DNA of 64,000 bases from Anarhynchus alexandrinus. Lineage: Eukaryota > Chordata > Aves > Charadriiformes > Charadriidae. A program made the translations under genes and the position numbers. Under the pieces are notes generated by a model, which worked only from the letters and a program-made list of their open reading frames with translations, had not been told where the DNA came from and made no database searches. Numbering within the stretch: position 1 is the first letter of the stretch; the number at the start of each line of letters is the position of its first letter. Where the stretch lies: NCBI GenBank assembly GCA_008711295.1, contig VUYV01000101.1, positions 2,276,651 through 2,340,650 of the forward strand, read 5' to 3'. Positions 38,299 to 50,104 of the stretch are shown here, piece after piece.

Positions 38299-41200
38299 GT
38301 TTTTTCACCACTGCCCTGTCTCCCATTCCTTTGCAGCTGTTCTTGTGCTAAGAGTGACAATACACAGAACATCATGGTAACCTCTGCTCTTCTAGCTTGC
38401 CAATGGCATTAAAGATGTTTCAAAATGTTCTTCCACTTCTTTGGCCAAAAGGCTCTCTCTTCATCAATAAAACAAACTCTTTAATACAGAGATTATGTGC
38501 ATAAAGTCGTATTGTGTGTACTCTCTGAGAGTGCATTTATTTTCTTGAACAGGGAAGTTTGGCTTCTGTTTTGAATAAGTTAACGCCTCAAGAACTATGC
38601 TTATGAAGTTGATACATCTTTTGTTTTAATATGTGAATACTATTGAGTATCTTTATAATTTGCTTTATATTTTTTCAGATATCAAGCATTCTTAGGAGAC
38701 CTTAATGGTGTACTTTATTATATTAAGTACAGAGATTAACATATGCTCACAGACTTTTAATTTTCTCTTTCTTTGTTTCTTCTGTTCCGTGATTATTCAT
38801 TTTTATTTTGTTATTGTTTCCACAGGAGTTAAGCTTGTCCTTGTGTGTTTGTCTTATTAAATTCACAATTTTACAACCTTGGTTTCTTACCACATTGAAT
38901 TATGCATTGGAATCTCTCTCTCTCCCCCATGCTCCCCTCTTTCTCGCTCATAAAACCCGTCTGCTGTCTTAGTAAAGCCTTAAATTACAGGTCAGAGTGG
39001 GCACTGTGCTTTCTCTGTTAATCCCAACAACATTGTTTCTTCCAGCAGCAATCTCTTTAGGAGTGACTACTCTGATTAGCATTTCGAGTTACATTGCCAC
39101 TAGATAGCAGTGACCAAAAGTCTGCCCGCTGCAATGTATCGCCTTCCTCTACTTCCCCTCTGACTTCCTTGCATGCTTTGGACATGCCTTTTTCTCAGGT
39201 GGACCAGTTAAGGAGCATATATTTATGGCCCGTCAAAGACAGAGCTTCTCATCAGGCCCTCTCTGCAACAGGACATGAACCCTAACCTTCTTGACACACC
39301 AAGAGAAGAGGCCGGGGAAGTGCAGTTGTGGTGTGATCATAGCAACCGGGATGTCTTTGGGAATGCTTAAAGAGAAAGAGAAGCCAACAGAAGAGTCCCA
39401 AAAGAAATGGGAAGCAGCAATATTCAGCAAGAATGAAGAGTCTTCCACCAAAAGGGATGGGAAGAGATCTACAGCTGGTTTTCTAAAATGAGCCGCATTC
39501 TTTCTAATTTCATGCTGTGTTTCTGATTGTGGAATGGTTGATCGAACCAGAAGAGATAACCCATCAGTGCAGAGCGAGGAGGAGGCATGAAGGGATCTCT
39601 GGGGATGGGCCAAGAAAAACATCTCCAGCCCTTCCTTTCACTAAGTGTAAGAAGTTATTTGGAATACAGCAGGACTGGAGCTGGTCTCCAAGGAGCCAAA
39701 ATAGGTGCAGAGAGACAGATAAATGTTTTCTCAGGGAAAGGAAATGCTAAATGATAATTGCATGTTTTGTTTTTAGTGTGAGGTTAGCTGTTTTTCACTC
39801 TTTAGAATAGCCAGAAATCAGTGAAATAATCTCCTAAAGCAGCCAGAGGGCAACTCTGTAGTGAAAAAAGCAAGATTCCATTTCCATCCTCCTACTCTGA
39901 GACTCCTGCTGAGGCAGTGATGAGAAGAGCTTTTTTTTTTTTTTTGACTCAAAGTGTTCAGCTATGGAGACAATTGTGACTGCTTGCTGAAATATTTTGC
40001 CAGGGTTATTTAACCTGAATAGCCATTTTACTGTGGTGACAATCTGAATGTTGACTTTGCTTCTTTCATTGGATTTTCTCCATGTAACCATCATGCTTGT
40101 AACTTTATGAAAGTATCAAAGCAAATTCTCACAAAAGAGCGAGTTATTCGAAGTATTTCTAGACATAAAACAGTTTGGAAAGTTTTCAAAGATATATATT
40201 TTACTAGCACTGTAAACCTAATCATTCTGTGTTTTGGTTTGTATATTTATTTTGGGGGTCTTTTAAAGGTACAGCCTCAATGCTGCTCAAAAAGATAAAC
40301 TCAGATTAAGAACGCAAAAAAGGTCAAAAGTGGGGAAGTGTTTCCCAAGCTCTTCCCCTTCTCAGAGACTATTAGGAATAAAGGCAGGATCTGGAGGGGG
40401 AGCAGGAGCATGGACAGTGGAAACAAAGGCCATTTGGCTCCTGAGCAGCCTCTGAAATGAAGCTCCACACTGGCAGAGATACTTCGGGGAAAGTTACGGG
40501 CAGCCCTAATGGTGCTACTCTGCTCATCCCAAGCTGTGCTGAAAGCAAGGAAAACTTTCAAAACATGCATGTGAGAATTATTGTCCTCACAGAAGGCTTG
40601 TGTTGGTCTTGGTGATACCACAAGGGTTTTGAATATACACTGCATATGAAATATGCTGTTTATTTTACCAGGAGTTCTCCAGCAGACTTCATTTATTTCT
40701 ATCTGCATTATTTCCACAAAAAGAGAGTGTGTAGGATTCAAAATAGCTTCGCTGGAAAACAGTAGACCATTCCACTACTTTCGGTTCCTTCCCACAGGAT
40801 ATCTGAGAGATTTTTACGAATTTTTGAAACTAGAATGCAAGTTGCACACATGATGCAATAACAAGCAGTATCTGTCAAGGAGTAATGCTAAGGTAACATT
40901 TTAAGCCTTCCAGGGCTCTCCTGGAATCACCATAGTTGCTGGCTTTTTATAATCTATACACCATGCAATCTGGGGAACAAACAGTGCACATCATGCAGCA
41001 ATTGCTGTGGGAGTATTTATTTCCATCAAGATCAAAACTGGCCATGAGCACGGCCTGTACCTCTTCAAATGATCAAAAGCCTGTTCAGAAGATGTTCCAC
41101 CTAAACAAAGGGCAGTCCTCTCCTCCTTCCAGCCCACTTATCCAGGGTAAGATATGATGACTCAGGGAAGCTAAAGGTGGGCTGCGCTCCCCAGAATTAC

Positions 41201-42292
41201 TCTTCGTGTTTTGATATCAGGTGTGTGAATGTTCTGGTTCAGGAAGAGGGAACCACTCATCCCCTATTTCAGGGAGCATTTCTTCTTTCGCTCATTTGTC
41301 ACACAATGAAAGGGGCAGCTGGATCCATCAGGACAGCCCTTTGCAGGGTAATCTTTGGCAACTGTGTTGTTGATTAAACTTTCCTTTCAGCGGTGAGCTG
41401 GAGTGGAAAAAATATTCTTTTATTGAAAATGAACTTCAAACTCTGAAAAGTTTACCCTCATTTAATGTTCTTCAAGTGCACCAAATTGCAAACTAAAGAA
41501 ACAGACATCATAGATGTCACCTTAATGTTTGGGACATTTCCTATTAAAACACGGTGTCTCAAAGCCTTCTCTTAGTACTTTTCATCTGAGCATGGCAAGG
41601 ACATAGAGAAAGAACATTTCTGGGTGTGCTCACCTGTGGTCTTAGGCTGAGCACGGAAAGAGGGATACTCCCACCCTTCAGAAATTTTGCTCCCATTTCT
41701 CTCCTGTTTCCCTGAACAGCCTTGTCCTATGTCCCAGTCTTAAACAGTAATGCTTAACATTTCTGTAACACTGTTTGCATGTAAATGTTTCTACCATTAT
41801 TAATTCTTTTAAGCTTACTTCATATTGAATGGTTTGGACTGAAATATAAAAGGGAAGTTCGATACTTATTTCCAGAACAGTTTAAGAATTAGAAATAGGA
41901 TTGCACAGGTTGGTGAAGTCAAACCTTTTGGAAGCTGAAGGAGATTTTAACCCTTCCACAGTTTATTATCTTAGTTTCAAGCTTATGGGAGCAGTGTTTG
42001 TGGTGTGTTGGTATGATATACAAGGGGTGTGGAGGGCACAGAATGCTCATAATCTAAATTGGACTCTAATTATTTAGGTGGTTTTAGTTGATCAAGTACC
42101 AGCCTCATACAAAACCCAGTAATAATATTAATCAAAGACAGCCTCGCTCTGTCAACAGTCAAGAAATAGGCTCTATAATTAAAAAAAAAATAATCATTTT
42201 GGAAGAGTCAGAGAAATAGTTATGAATAGATCAGAAAAGATAGCAGTAGTTGCCCAAAGGCTTCCTAGAGTAGAGGAAAATGGAGCCTTGAA
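38299..42292. other. Gene-free intronic stretch, nothing recognised
   Basis: AT-rich DNA with a short CT-rich run (about 38910-38950) and a T12-14 run near 39931. The longest open frame (minus, 40301-40741) has no recognisable domain. Confidence 0.55.
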
Positions 42293-42890
42293 GTGATGGT
42301 GTATTGTCTGGTAGGCAATAGTAAGAACCTGGAAAGTATCATGCAAGAATTTCTTGCTTTTTTTCCCAAGGACAAGACTCTTGACGTTGTTGCTGTTGTT
42401 GCTACTGTTGTTGTGAGGAATTGTGAAAATGCAGAAAATGAGAAGGCTGCCGCAGAAGCAACAAAGGCGTACCATACTATTATCCATAGTCATTCAAATA
42501 GATCACCCAACTGTGACAGCCAATTAAATGGTATTTTCCAGGATTAACCCACAGCTAAAATGATACATCATGGTAGGAGAAAAGCTTCATGTATTGCCAA
42601 CAACATGTTAGCTCCTCTTTTGACTGAGAAAACAATGAAAGACTCTGTTGAAAAGCATGTATTTTTCTCTGTGACTACAGATGCCTCAAACCATGGCACT
42701 TTCAAGGTGTTCCCAATCATTATCATTCCTAAACAGTTGAAGGGCAAATAATTCACTGCTGGCTTGATTATTTTCAAGGAACTAACGAAACCACATTAGG
42801 AATATTTGAAAATGTAAAAAATATGCTAAAATCAAGTAGTTAGAACCCTGACTATGAACAGTTCTTTGCAGCTAATACTGTTGTCAACTG
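42293..42890 (+). mobile_element. Relic of a hAT-type transposase-like gene (pseudogene fragment)
   Basis: Frame-2 translation gives a first segment with AYHTIIHSHSNRSPNCDSQL, a stop at 42545-42547, then in the same frame a second segment with RRKASCIANNMLAPL and VFFSVTTDASNHGTFKVFP. These resemble the hAT-like/DUF4371-type proteins (ZBED9/SCAND3-like group), where a Tyr-His-His segment is followed by a Gly-Arg-Thr-Lys-Ala segment, an N-V-L-A-P motif and F-S-V-x-T-D-A-S-N-x-G. A second in-frame stop lies at 42749-42751. Similarity then seems to continue in another frame (NETTLGIFENVKN), so a frameshift followed. The C-terminal dimerisation domain is not seen. It is clearly dead. The family assignment is from memory of motifs; no database search was possible. 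Confidence 0.6.
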
Positions 42891-42905
42891 TGTGTTATGT
42901 CCCCC

Positions 42906-44235
42906 GTCCAGAAATCAATAGAAAGTAAGAAAGAAGAAGCAATCGTCTCTAGCTTGTTGCTCTGTACATAACCGTAAACCAGAAAAATAACGTCTAATTA
43001 AATCATCATTTGGTTTAGAAAAAAAATCAGCCACTTTTCCTCATCTCATTCAGTTATTTTTCTCAGCAAAAGTTTCAGATTTAAAGGAGAGCTTATCAAA
43101 TATGAATGGGAAGAAATGTTATCCATGAGACAATTACTTGCATACTGCACAGGTAAAAAGACCAGAATCTGTTTTCTTTGTTTTAGAAGTTACTTTGGAA
43201 GTTAAGTAAGCATTGTCAAGCGCCGATTTTAAAATCCCATTTTCAAAGATGACCATGTTGGAGCTGATAGAGAGGTTTTCAGTGACAGAATGTTACTTAT
43301 TACTTTCAGATTGTACTGAGTGTTTCTTAATAAGTCTTGCAATTCGGACAAACTGGCTTTTTACATGATGAAAAGTATAAGATAATACATTCATTTAAGG
43401 GAAGCTGCAAAAAAGAACTGATGACAAATTCTTTGGTCATAAGCTTGTCATCATGGGGGAAAGAAAAGAAAACAAAGACATTTCACTCAGAGGTATATTT
43501 TTATATGATCAAACAAAATACAAATAAACTGATTTAATTTTAATGAAAAGCATTAGTCTTTCCAGAAAGAGTAAAAACCATTGACAATTTAATTTTTTTT
43601 TAAAAGGCCTGATGTTATGCAGTTAGAGATTCAGCTAAGTACTTGTATATGTCAGGATTCTTCGACTGGGAAACATTCTCATATTCTAGTTTCATTTTCT
43701 TGCTCTTTCAGTTTCTTAAAATTGTTTATTAAAAAACCCCCATTTTCCTTATGTAATCAGGTTTGGACAGATTGTGGAATCCTCGAACAGATTCCATTTC
43801 AATTAAGTTTTTAAGTGTGGGGAATTTAGTTTATACAAGTAACATGCTTTATGAATTTACTTTTAAAGCCAAACATGATGAAATCTACTAAAATTGATAA
43901 TAAATTATCTTCTGTCAATCCCTTCAAGTTTATAACTGAATTTTGCATCAGAGAATTTTTATATTATCTCACAAATATGTGATATATGAAAGGAAATACA
44001 ATTTCCCTAGAATTTCCCTTCATGTTAACATGCAGACCTGGTTTTCCCTGTACAGTTGTCTCTTACTTCTCAAGGAGAATGTGTTTTCAGAAGTGTGGCT
44101 GCTCTGGAGTGTAGCTTCAGTTAATGCATCCAGGTGCAGTGTGAATGTGTGGTATAAATAGGAAAAATCTTAAGCCTCTTGTGGTAGCAGGGCAAATTAG
44201 GTGCCTGTTAGACAGGAAAACTTAGTGACAGAACA
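42906..44235. repeat. Left copy of a near-identical 1.33-kb duplication flanking an N gap
   Basis: From gtccagaaatcaatagaaag to agtgacagaaca this 1,330-bp block recurs at 45058-46390. I count four substitutions (for example gaccatgttgg versus gaccttgttgg) and one 3-bp indel (tacttctcaagg versus tacttcttctcaagg). The copy ends exactly where the N run starts. Confidence 0.95.
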
Positions 44236-45057
44236 NNNNNNNNNNNNNNNNNNNNNNNNNNNNNNNNNNNNNNNNNNNNNNNNNNNNNNNNNNNNNNNNN
44301 NNNNNNNNNNNNNNNNNNNNNNNNNNNNNNNNNNNNNNNNNNNNNNNNNNNNNNNNNNNNNNNNNNNNNNNNNNNNNNNNNNNNNNNNNNNNNNNNNNNN
44401 NNNNNNNNNNNNNNNNNNNNNNNNNNNNNNNNNNNNNNNNNNNNNNNNNNNNNNNNNNNNNNNNNNNNNNNNNNNNNNNNNNNNNNNNNNNNNNNNNNNN
44501 NNNNNNNNNNNNNNNNNNNNNNNNNNNNNNNNNNNNNNNNNNNNNNNNNNNNNNNNNNNNNNNNNNNNNNNNNNNNNNNNNNNNNNNNNNNNNNNNNNNN
44601 NNNNNNNNNNNNNNNNNNNNNNNNNNNNNNNNNNNNNNNNNNNNNNNNNNNNNNNNNNNNNNNNNNNNNNNNNNNNNNNNNNNNNNNNNNNNNNNNNNNN
44701 NNNNNNNNNNNNNNNNNNNNNNNNNNNNNNNNNNNNNNNNNNNNNNNNNNNNNNNNNNNNNNNNNNNNNNNNNNNNNNNNNNNNNNNNNNNNNNNNNNNN
44801 NNNNNNNNNNNNNNNNNNNNNNNNNNNNNNNNNNNNNNNNNNNNNNNNNNNNNNNNNNNNNNNNNNNNNNNNNNNNNNNNNNNNNNNNNNNNNNNNNNNN
44901 NNNNNNNNNNNNNNNNNNNNNNNNNNNNNNNNNNNNNNNNNNNNNNNNNNNNNNNNNNNNNNNNNNNNNNNNNNNNNNNNNNNNNNNNNNNNNNNNNNNN
45001 NNNNNNNNNNNNNNNNNNNNNNNNNNNNNNNNNNNNNNNNNNNNNNNNNNNNNNNNN
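44236..45057. other. Assembly gap, 822 N
   Basis: Run of N. Any open frame drawn across it is meaningless. Confidence 1.
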
Positions 45058-46390
45058 GTCCAGAAATCAATAGAAAGTAAGAAAGAAGAAGCAATCGTCT
45101 CTAGCTTGTTGCTCTGTACATAACCGTAAACCAGAAAAATAACGTCTAATTAAATCATCATTTGGTTTAGAAAAAAAATCAGCCACTTTTCCTCATCTCA
45201 TTCAGTTATTTTTCTCAGCAAAAGTTTCAGATTTAAAGGAGAGCTTATCAAATATGAATGGGAAGAAATGTTATCCATGAGACAATTACTTGCATACTGC
45301 ACAGGTAAAAAGACCAGAATCTGTTTTCTTTGTTTTAGAAGTTACTTTGGAAGTTAAGTAAGCATTGTCAAGCGCCGATTTTAAAATCCCATTTTCAAAG
45401 ATGACCTTGTTGGAGCTGATAGAGAGGTTTTCAGTGACAGAATGTTACTTATTACTTTCAGATTGTACTGAGTGTTTCTTAATAAGTCTTGCAATTCGGA
45501 CAAACTGGCTTTTTACATGATGAAAAGTATAAGATAATACATTCATTTAAGGGAAGCTGCAAAAAAGAACTGATGACAAATTCTTTGGTCATAAGCTTGT
45601 CATCATGGGGGAAAGAAAAGAAAACAAAGACATTTCACTCAGAGGTATATTTTTATTTGATCAAACAAAATACAAATAAACTGATTTAATTTTAATGAAA
45701 AGCATTAGTCTTTCCAGAAACAGTAAAAACCATTGACAATTTAATTTTTTTTTAAAAGGCCTGATGTTATGCAGTTAGAGATTCAGCTAAGTACTTGTAT
45801 ATGTCAGGATTCTTCGACTGGGAAACATTCTCATATTCTAGTTTCATTTTCTTGCTCTTTCAGTTTCTTAAAATTGTTTATTAAAAAACCCCCATTTTCC
45901 TTATGTAATCAGGTTTGGACAGATTGTGGAATCCTCGAACAGATTCCATTTCAATTAAGTTTTTAAGTGTGGGGAATTTAGTTTATACAAGTAACATGCT
46001 TTATGAATTTACTTTTAAAGCCAAACATGATGAAATCTACTAAAATTGATAATAAATTATCTTCTGTCAATCCCTTCAAGTTTATAACTGAATTTTGCAT
46101 CAGAGAATTTTTATATTATCTCACAAATATGTGATATATGAAAGGAAACACAATTTCCCTAGAATTTCCCTTCATGTTAACATGCAGACCTGGTTTTCCC
46201 TGTACAGTTGTCTCTTACTTCTTCTCAAGGAGAATGTGTTTTCAGAAGTGTGGCTGCTCTGGAGTGTAGCTTCAGTTAATGCATCCAGGTGCAGTGTGAA
46301 TGTGTGGTATAAATAGGAAAAATCTTAAGCCTCTTGTGGTAGCAGGGCAAATTAGGTGCCTGTTAGACAGGAAAACTTAGTGACAGAACA
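45058..46390. repeat. Right copy of the near-identical 1.33-kb duplication
   Basis: 1,333-bp block starting directly after the N run, offset 2,152 bp from the left copy (2,155 after the 3-bp indel). Unlike the left copy, its right side continues into unique sequence. Confidence 0.95.
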
Positions 46391-49300
46391 CTTTACTGTA
46401 CATAACCTTGGCATCATTTCATAGAGAACATAGTTTCACCTTTCTGCCGCTGGGGAGAAACCTTATTGATATTTGCCTGGTTTTTATTTCTTCCTGTGTT
46501 CATTATAGTAATCAATGGTTGCTGCCAAAAATTAAAAACAGGAAAAGAAAGAATCAGAAGGATATTAGCAACATCTCTGGTACAGTGGTAGAACAGAACA
46601 CAAAGAATAGCATTACAGTTGTAGATGATTCATCTGAGGCATCATTTTGCTGAAACCTGATGTCCTGCCTGAACTCTCTAAGTGCAACCATTACATTTCA
46701 TAAAGGTCTTTGAACATAGGCATTCATCTAAATGGCAGGTAGCAACTGAAAAGCATTCCTTTCTTATATTACTATATTATATTGACCTGTATCTGAGACC
46801 AACATAGAAACCTTTTTTCTGGCAGTTTCTTGTTGAATGCTGTGTGTGTTGGAGGTCACTGTACCAGCTGTGTGCAAAGCAGTATATGGAAGCTGTTGAC
46901 TTCACTGGGAACTGAGTATTTGTTGTCAGTGAAGATAGAGGCAATTTTCCTGAAGTGGGCATAGGCTTAGCTCCATTAGAAGCGAAGAACTGAGTACCAG
47001 TTTCAAAAGTAACCTCTGTCCCTTCCTAGTAGAGTGGATACATGCATATCATACCCCATTATCTGCTTGGTTGAAGGCTGAAGCAATTACAAAGATTAAT
47101 GTAAAGGATGTACTAATCTAATATTTACTTCTAAAAAGGATTAATGGAGAGAATAAAAAGTGTGAAATTGTAATTCAGATATTAAATGGAAATGTGCATT
47201 TATTTATACTTGGAAAATTTTGTTTTGGAGTTTGTACATTCTGACTGAACATTGTAAATTCTTTAAATAAAAAAAATAGGGGTAAAGTGTTGAAAAAGTC
47301 AATGCAACTAATTTCAAACAACTTTGCTTGACTTTTAAAAATGTTGCTTTGCTTTTTATGACCAAAGTTTACAAAGAAAAAAATGCATTTCTTAAAGAAC
47401 TAAATAACTGAGAAGATCTGTGAACCACTTAGGTGAATGGAGTTGCGGTGGCCCATTACAGAGATATTTTGAATGATGATCATTGCGGGCATGTTCTAGT
47501 TGCAGTATTAAATAAAGGACATGCAAAATAGGAGTTGGACAATGGTGTTAGCATGGCCCTGCTTCTAGGCTAACGTAATCTGTTTCTCAGCCAGAGTAGT
47601 TTGTCAGGATGGAAACCACAATGATAGATCTGTGCTCCTTCTGGTGCCCACTTTGCTCAGATCTAGCTGCAGTGCCTTCTCAGGATGCTGTATTGCAGTG
47701 CTCAAGTGCTTTCTTTCCTTTGGTGGGGTAGAAATCCTAAATATCCTAAATACTAAAATCCTAAATAAAAGTAAATATGTACGATCTACTAGAAGGGAAT
47801 TATGTCTCCTCCTAAATTTAGTCAAAATAAAGCAAATATGAATATCAGGCAAAAATTTGTCCTGTAAAAAGACAGCACTGTCATTAGCCAGCTGTATACA
47901 AATGGTCTTTGATTCTATAAATACTGGTTCTCACATGTGAGCTAAAAAAAGCAACTCTACTCACTCAGCATTTGGAGAAACCTATAGACATGTCTGGCAT
48001 ATTCTTCTCTATAGAAGCTGAATGTGCCAAATTCTTGTCACCGGACTTTCAAGGACTAAAATGATCCAGCGTTGAGTGCAAAGAAACAAGATCAGCACTC
48101 CGCCATCTTAAACCTGGTGAATTAAGGTGAATACTTAGAGCTAGGTAGCAATAAGGGTGCACTGTGCACATTACATTGCATCCTTTAAGCGTGTGGAGAT
48201 GTGCAGCTTTGTGCTCATCAAGATGAAAGAAAAGTCTCTTCAGATTCAAATCTGTCAGCTTCTCTGAGAAAATAAAGCTAATAATACGATGAAAAACGGT
48301 AGTGAGATGGGCTATGAAGAAAAATGGTCCTTAATGCCTTTGGTGGCTAGGCTTTAATTCCTAAGGTGATCTATTACCTGGTATTTGGATGCATGCAAGC
48401 ACCACTTATGCACCTATTGATCATTTACCATCTAGAGATGAAAGTCCCAGAGTGTGTTTTGGACTAGGTTTAGAGTGTCAGTGAATTAGGTTTCCTGGTG
48501 TTATAACATCAGCTTTGGAAGGATGACCTGCCAAAAAGGTAATAACACCGGAGAACCAGATGCCTCTTAGCAAAAACACCATCTTCAGTTCAGAATACAA
48601 GCTCTTCTAACTATCTATAAATAAAAAAAATATACCATGCTGATTGTATAATATAATTTCTTTTTACTCATTCCCTTTTAAAATTTAGGAATAGAGAAAC
48701 AAAAATGCAATAAAAAGAAGTTCAGAGCGGTCAAAGGCAAACATGTACCAGGTTTTCAGCACAGCCTTAATTCTCCTTTGTTCAGATATACCAAGAGTGC
48801 ATCTACCAGGGGATGTAACGAGATGGTGTCCTCTGGATTATCCCCAGCCCCTGTATTAGCCTGCGTTGTAGGTCATATGCTTTGTGTCACATCAGCAAAC
48901 AGTGTCCCTGTCACAGATGTGGCCAGCCCTGAAATGCTGAGAGGGTCTTTCACGACATGGTCAGATGGCCGTTTCCACAGGGTCCACAGGTAGAGCAGTC
49001 TGGAAAGAGGGAGAGGAACATCAGCATATGCAAACGTGACCTTTCCCAGCCTCCAGTGGCTGGAATTCACAGTTCAAATAGTGGGGTTTGCACAGTTTCT
49101 TCTATGGGGTATTAGATGCATAAATCAGTGTGTTTATATGTTGACCTATATCGTTTTGTCTGTTTGTCTATGTTTCTGCAATTGTACCTACTATGACTGC
49201 TTATCTACAGAAACACAGCAGTAAACATGGAGTGAAAGAAAGGATGAGATTCACGTAAATTACGATATTAGCCTCATCAGGGCAGTAAGCTAGTGACCGC

Positions 49301-49883
49301 TCTGCTCTTAGCTTTGGGGTACCTGAGGCACCTGTAAAGAAGCACGAACACGCTTTTTCAATGCTGCTGTAGTGTGACCTGAAACCGGGTGGCTGAACAA
49401 TTGGTAACAAACAGAGCAATTAATTTATTGAATTTACACCCCTCCCCCTGCTCAAAAGGCATTGCCATAAGCAGGGGAATTCACCATTCTCCACCTTATG
49501 TGTGTTGCTCTTGTTTGTCTTTCACACCTCTTCTGTCAGTCTGCTCTGCGACAATGAAGTCTCTGCAAATTGTATCTTGTAGCTGTGACTGTTCAGAGGC
49601 AGTGGAAAAAAACGTGCTAGTGCAGAAATTGTTATGGCACAGGACCAAGGCAAGTGAGTTGTTTGGCCCGCTTTCCAAAGTAGCTAGAGGGAAAAAAAAA
49701 AAAAAAAAAAAAGAAAAAAAAGGAAGGAAAAAAAGTATTTCCTCAGGCAGTTACAAAAGGAAACATTCTCCATTGACCTGAACCTATCATGCTGCTCTAC
49801 ACCAAGATGGACCTCATCAAAGACCAAATAGTAGTGGGAAGTGTGGAACTGATTTCAATTTGCATATCATGCTTTCATTGCAG
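46391..49883. other. Gene-free intronic stretch upstream of the GABRG3 221-bp exon
   Basis: AT-rich. It contains a short degenerate AATCCTAAAT-type repeat (about 47730-47770) and an A-rich run at 49692-49721 (21 A, G, 8 A), about 160 bp before the exon acceptor. No transposon recognised. Confidence 0.55.
49692..49721. repeat. Poly-A run
   Basis: Twenty-one A, one G, eight A, followed by ggaaggaaaaaaag. It could be a length-variable homopolymer or the tail of an unrecognised retroposed sequence. Confidence 0.95.
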
Positions 49884-50104
49884 GAATATCAAATTGATAT
49901 ATTTTTTGCCCAGACGTGGACAGACAGCCGTCTTCGCTTCAACAGCACCATGAAAATACTGACTCTGAACAGCAACATGGTTGGCTTAATCTGGATCCCA
50001 GACACGATATTTCGTAACTCGAAGACGGCGGAGGCTCACTGGATCACCACCCCCAACCAGCTCCTCCGCATATGGAACGACGGCAAGATCTTGTACACCC
50101 TCAG
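49884..50104 (+). CDS. GABRG3: GABRG3 internal exon (221 bp), extracellular domain of GABA-A receptor gamma-3 subunit
   Basis: This exon encodes part of the N-terminal extracellular domain of a gamma subunit of the GABA-A receptor, a pentameric GABA-gated chloride channel at neuronal membranes. The acceptor is a pyrimidine-rich stretch ending in cag at 49881-49883. The donor is AG|gtgagc after 50104. Length is 221 bp, the conserved size of this exon in the family; it starts in phase 0 at GAA and ends two bases into an Arg codon. The translation contains DIFFAQTW, an N-glycosylation sequon (NST, Asn codon 49941-49943), NSNMVG, IWIPDT and HWITTPN, all Cys-loop receptor signatures. The Phe-Phe-Ala-Gln-Thr stretch from 49902 aligns with gamma-2 Phe77-Thr81 of the benzodiazepine site. 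Residues such as [17 protein letters not shown] and [17 protein letters not shown] fit gamma-3 better than gamma-1 or gamma-2; this assignment rests on remembered family sequences. No stop or frameshift is seen. Confidence 0.96.

Larger units (their letters stand above)
1..49883 (+). other. GABRG3: Intron upstream of the 221-bp GABRG3 exon (partial; left end outside window)
   Basis: I infer that this whole stretch is intronic. A scan for the preceding exon (about 68 bp, encoding a YVNSIGPVSSINM-like segment) found nothing, and GABRG3 is known for very long early introns. The contents other than the listed repeats are AT-rich unique-looking DNA with only short chance ORFs. The intron could be shorter if a divergent exon was missed. 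Confidence 0.7.

Noticed and set aside
37970..38326. Overlapping minus-strand ORFs of 118 and 90 codons
   Set aside because: Antisense reading of the CR1 3' UTR and ORF2 end at 38031-38298.
40301..40741. Minus-strand ORF of 146 codons
   Set aside because: No domain, no splice or promoter context, not associated with a known repeat; treated as chance.
44201..45094. 290-codon open frames on both strands
   Set aside because: They consist almost entirely of N and only reflect the assembly gap.
43337..46316. Three matching pairs of small ORFs
   Set aside because: Identical in both places only because the 1.33-kb block is duplicated; they carry no recognisable protein.
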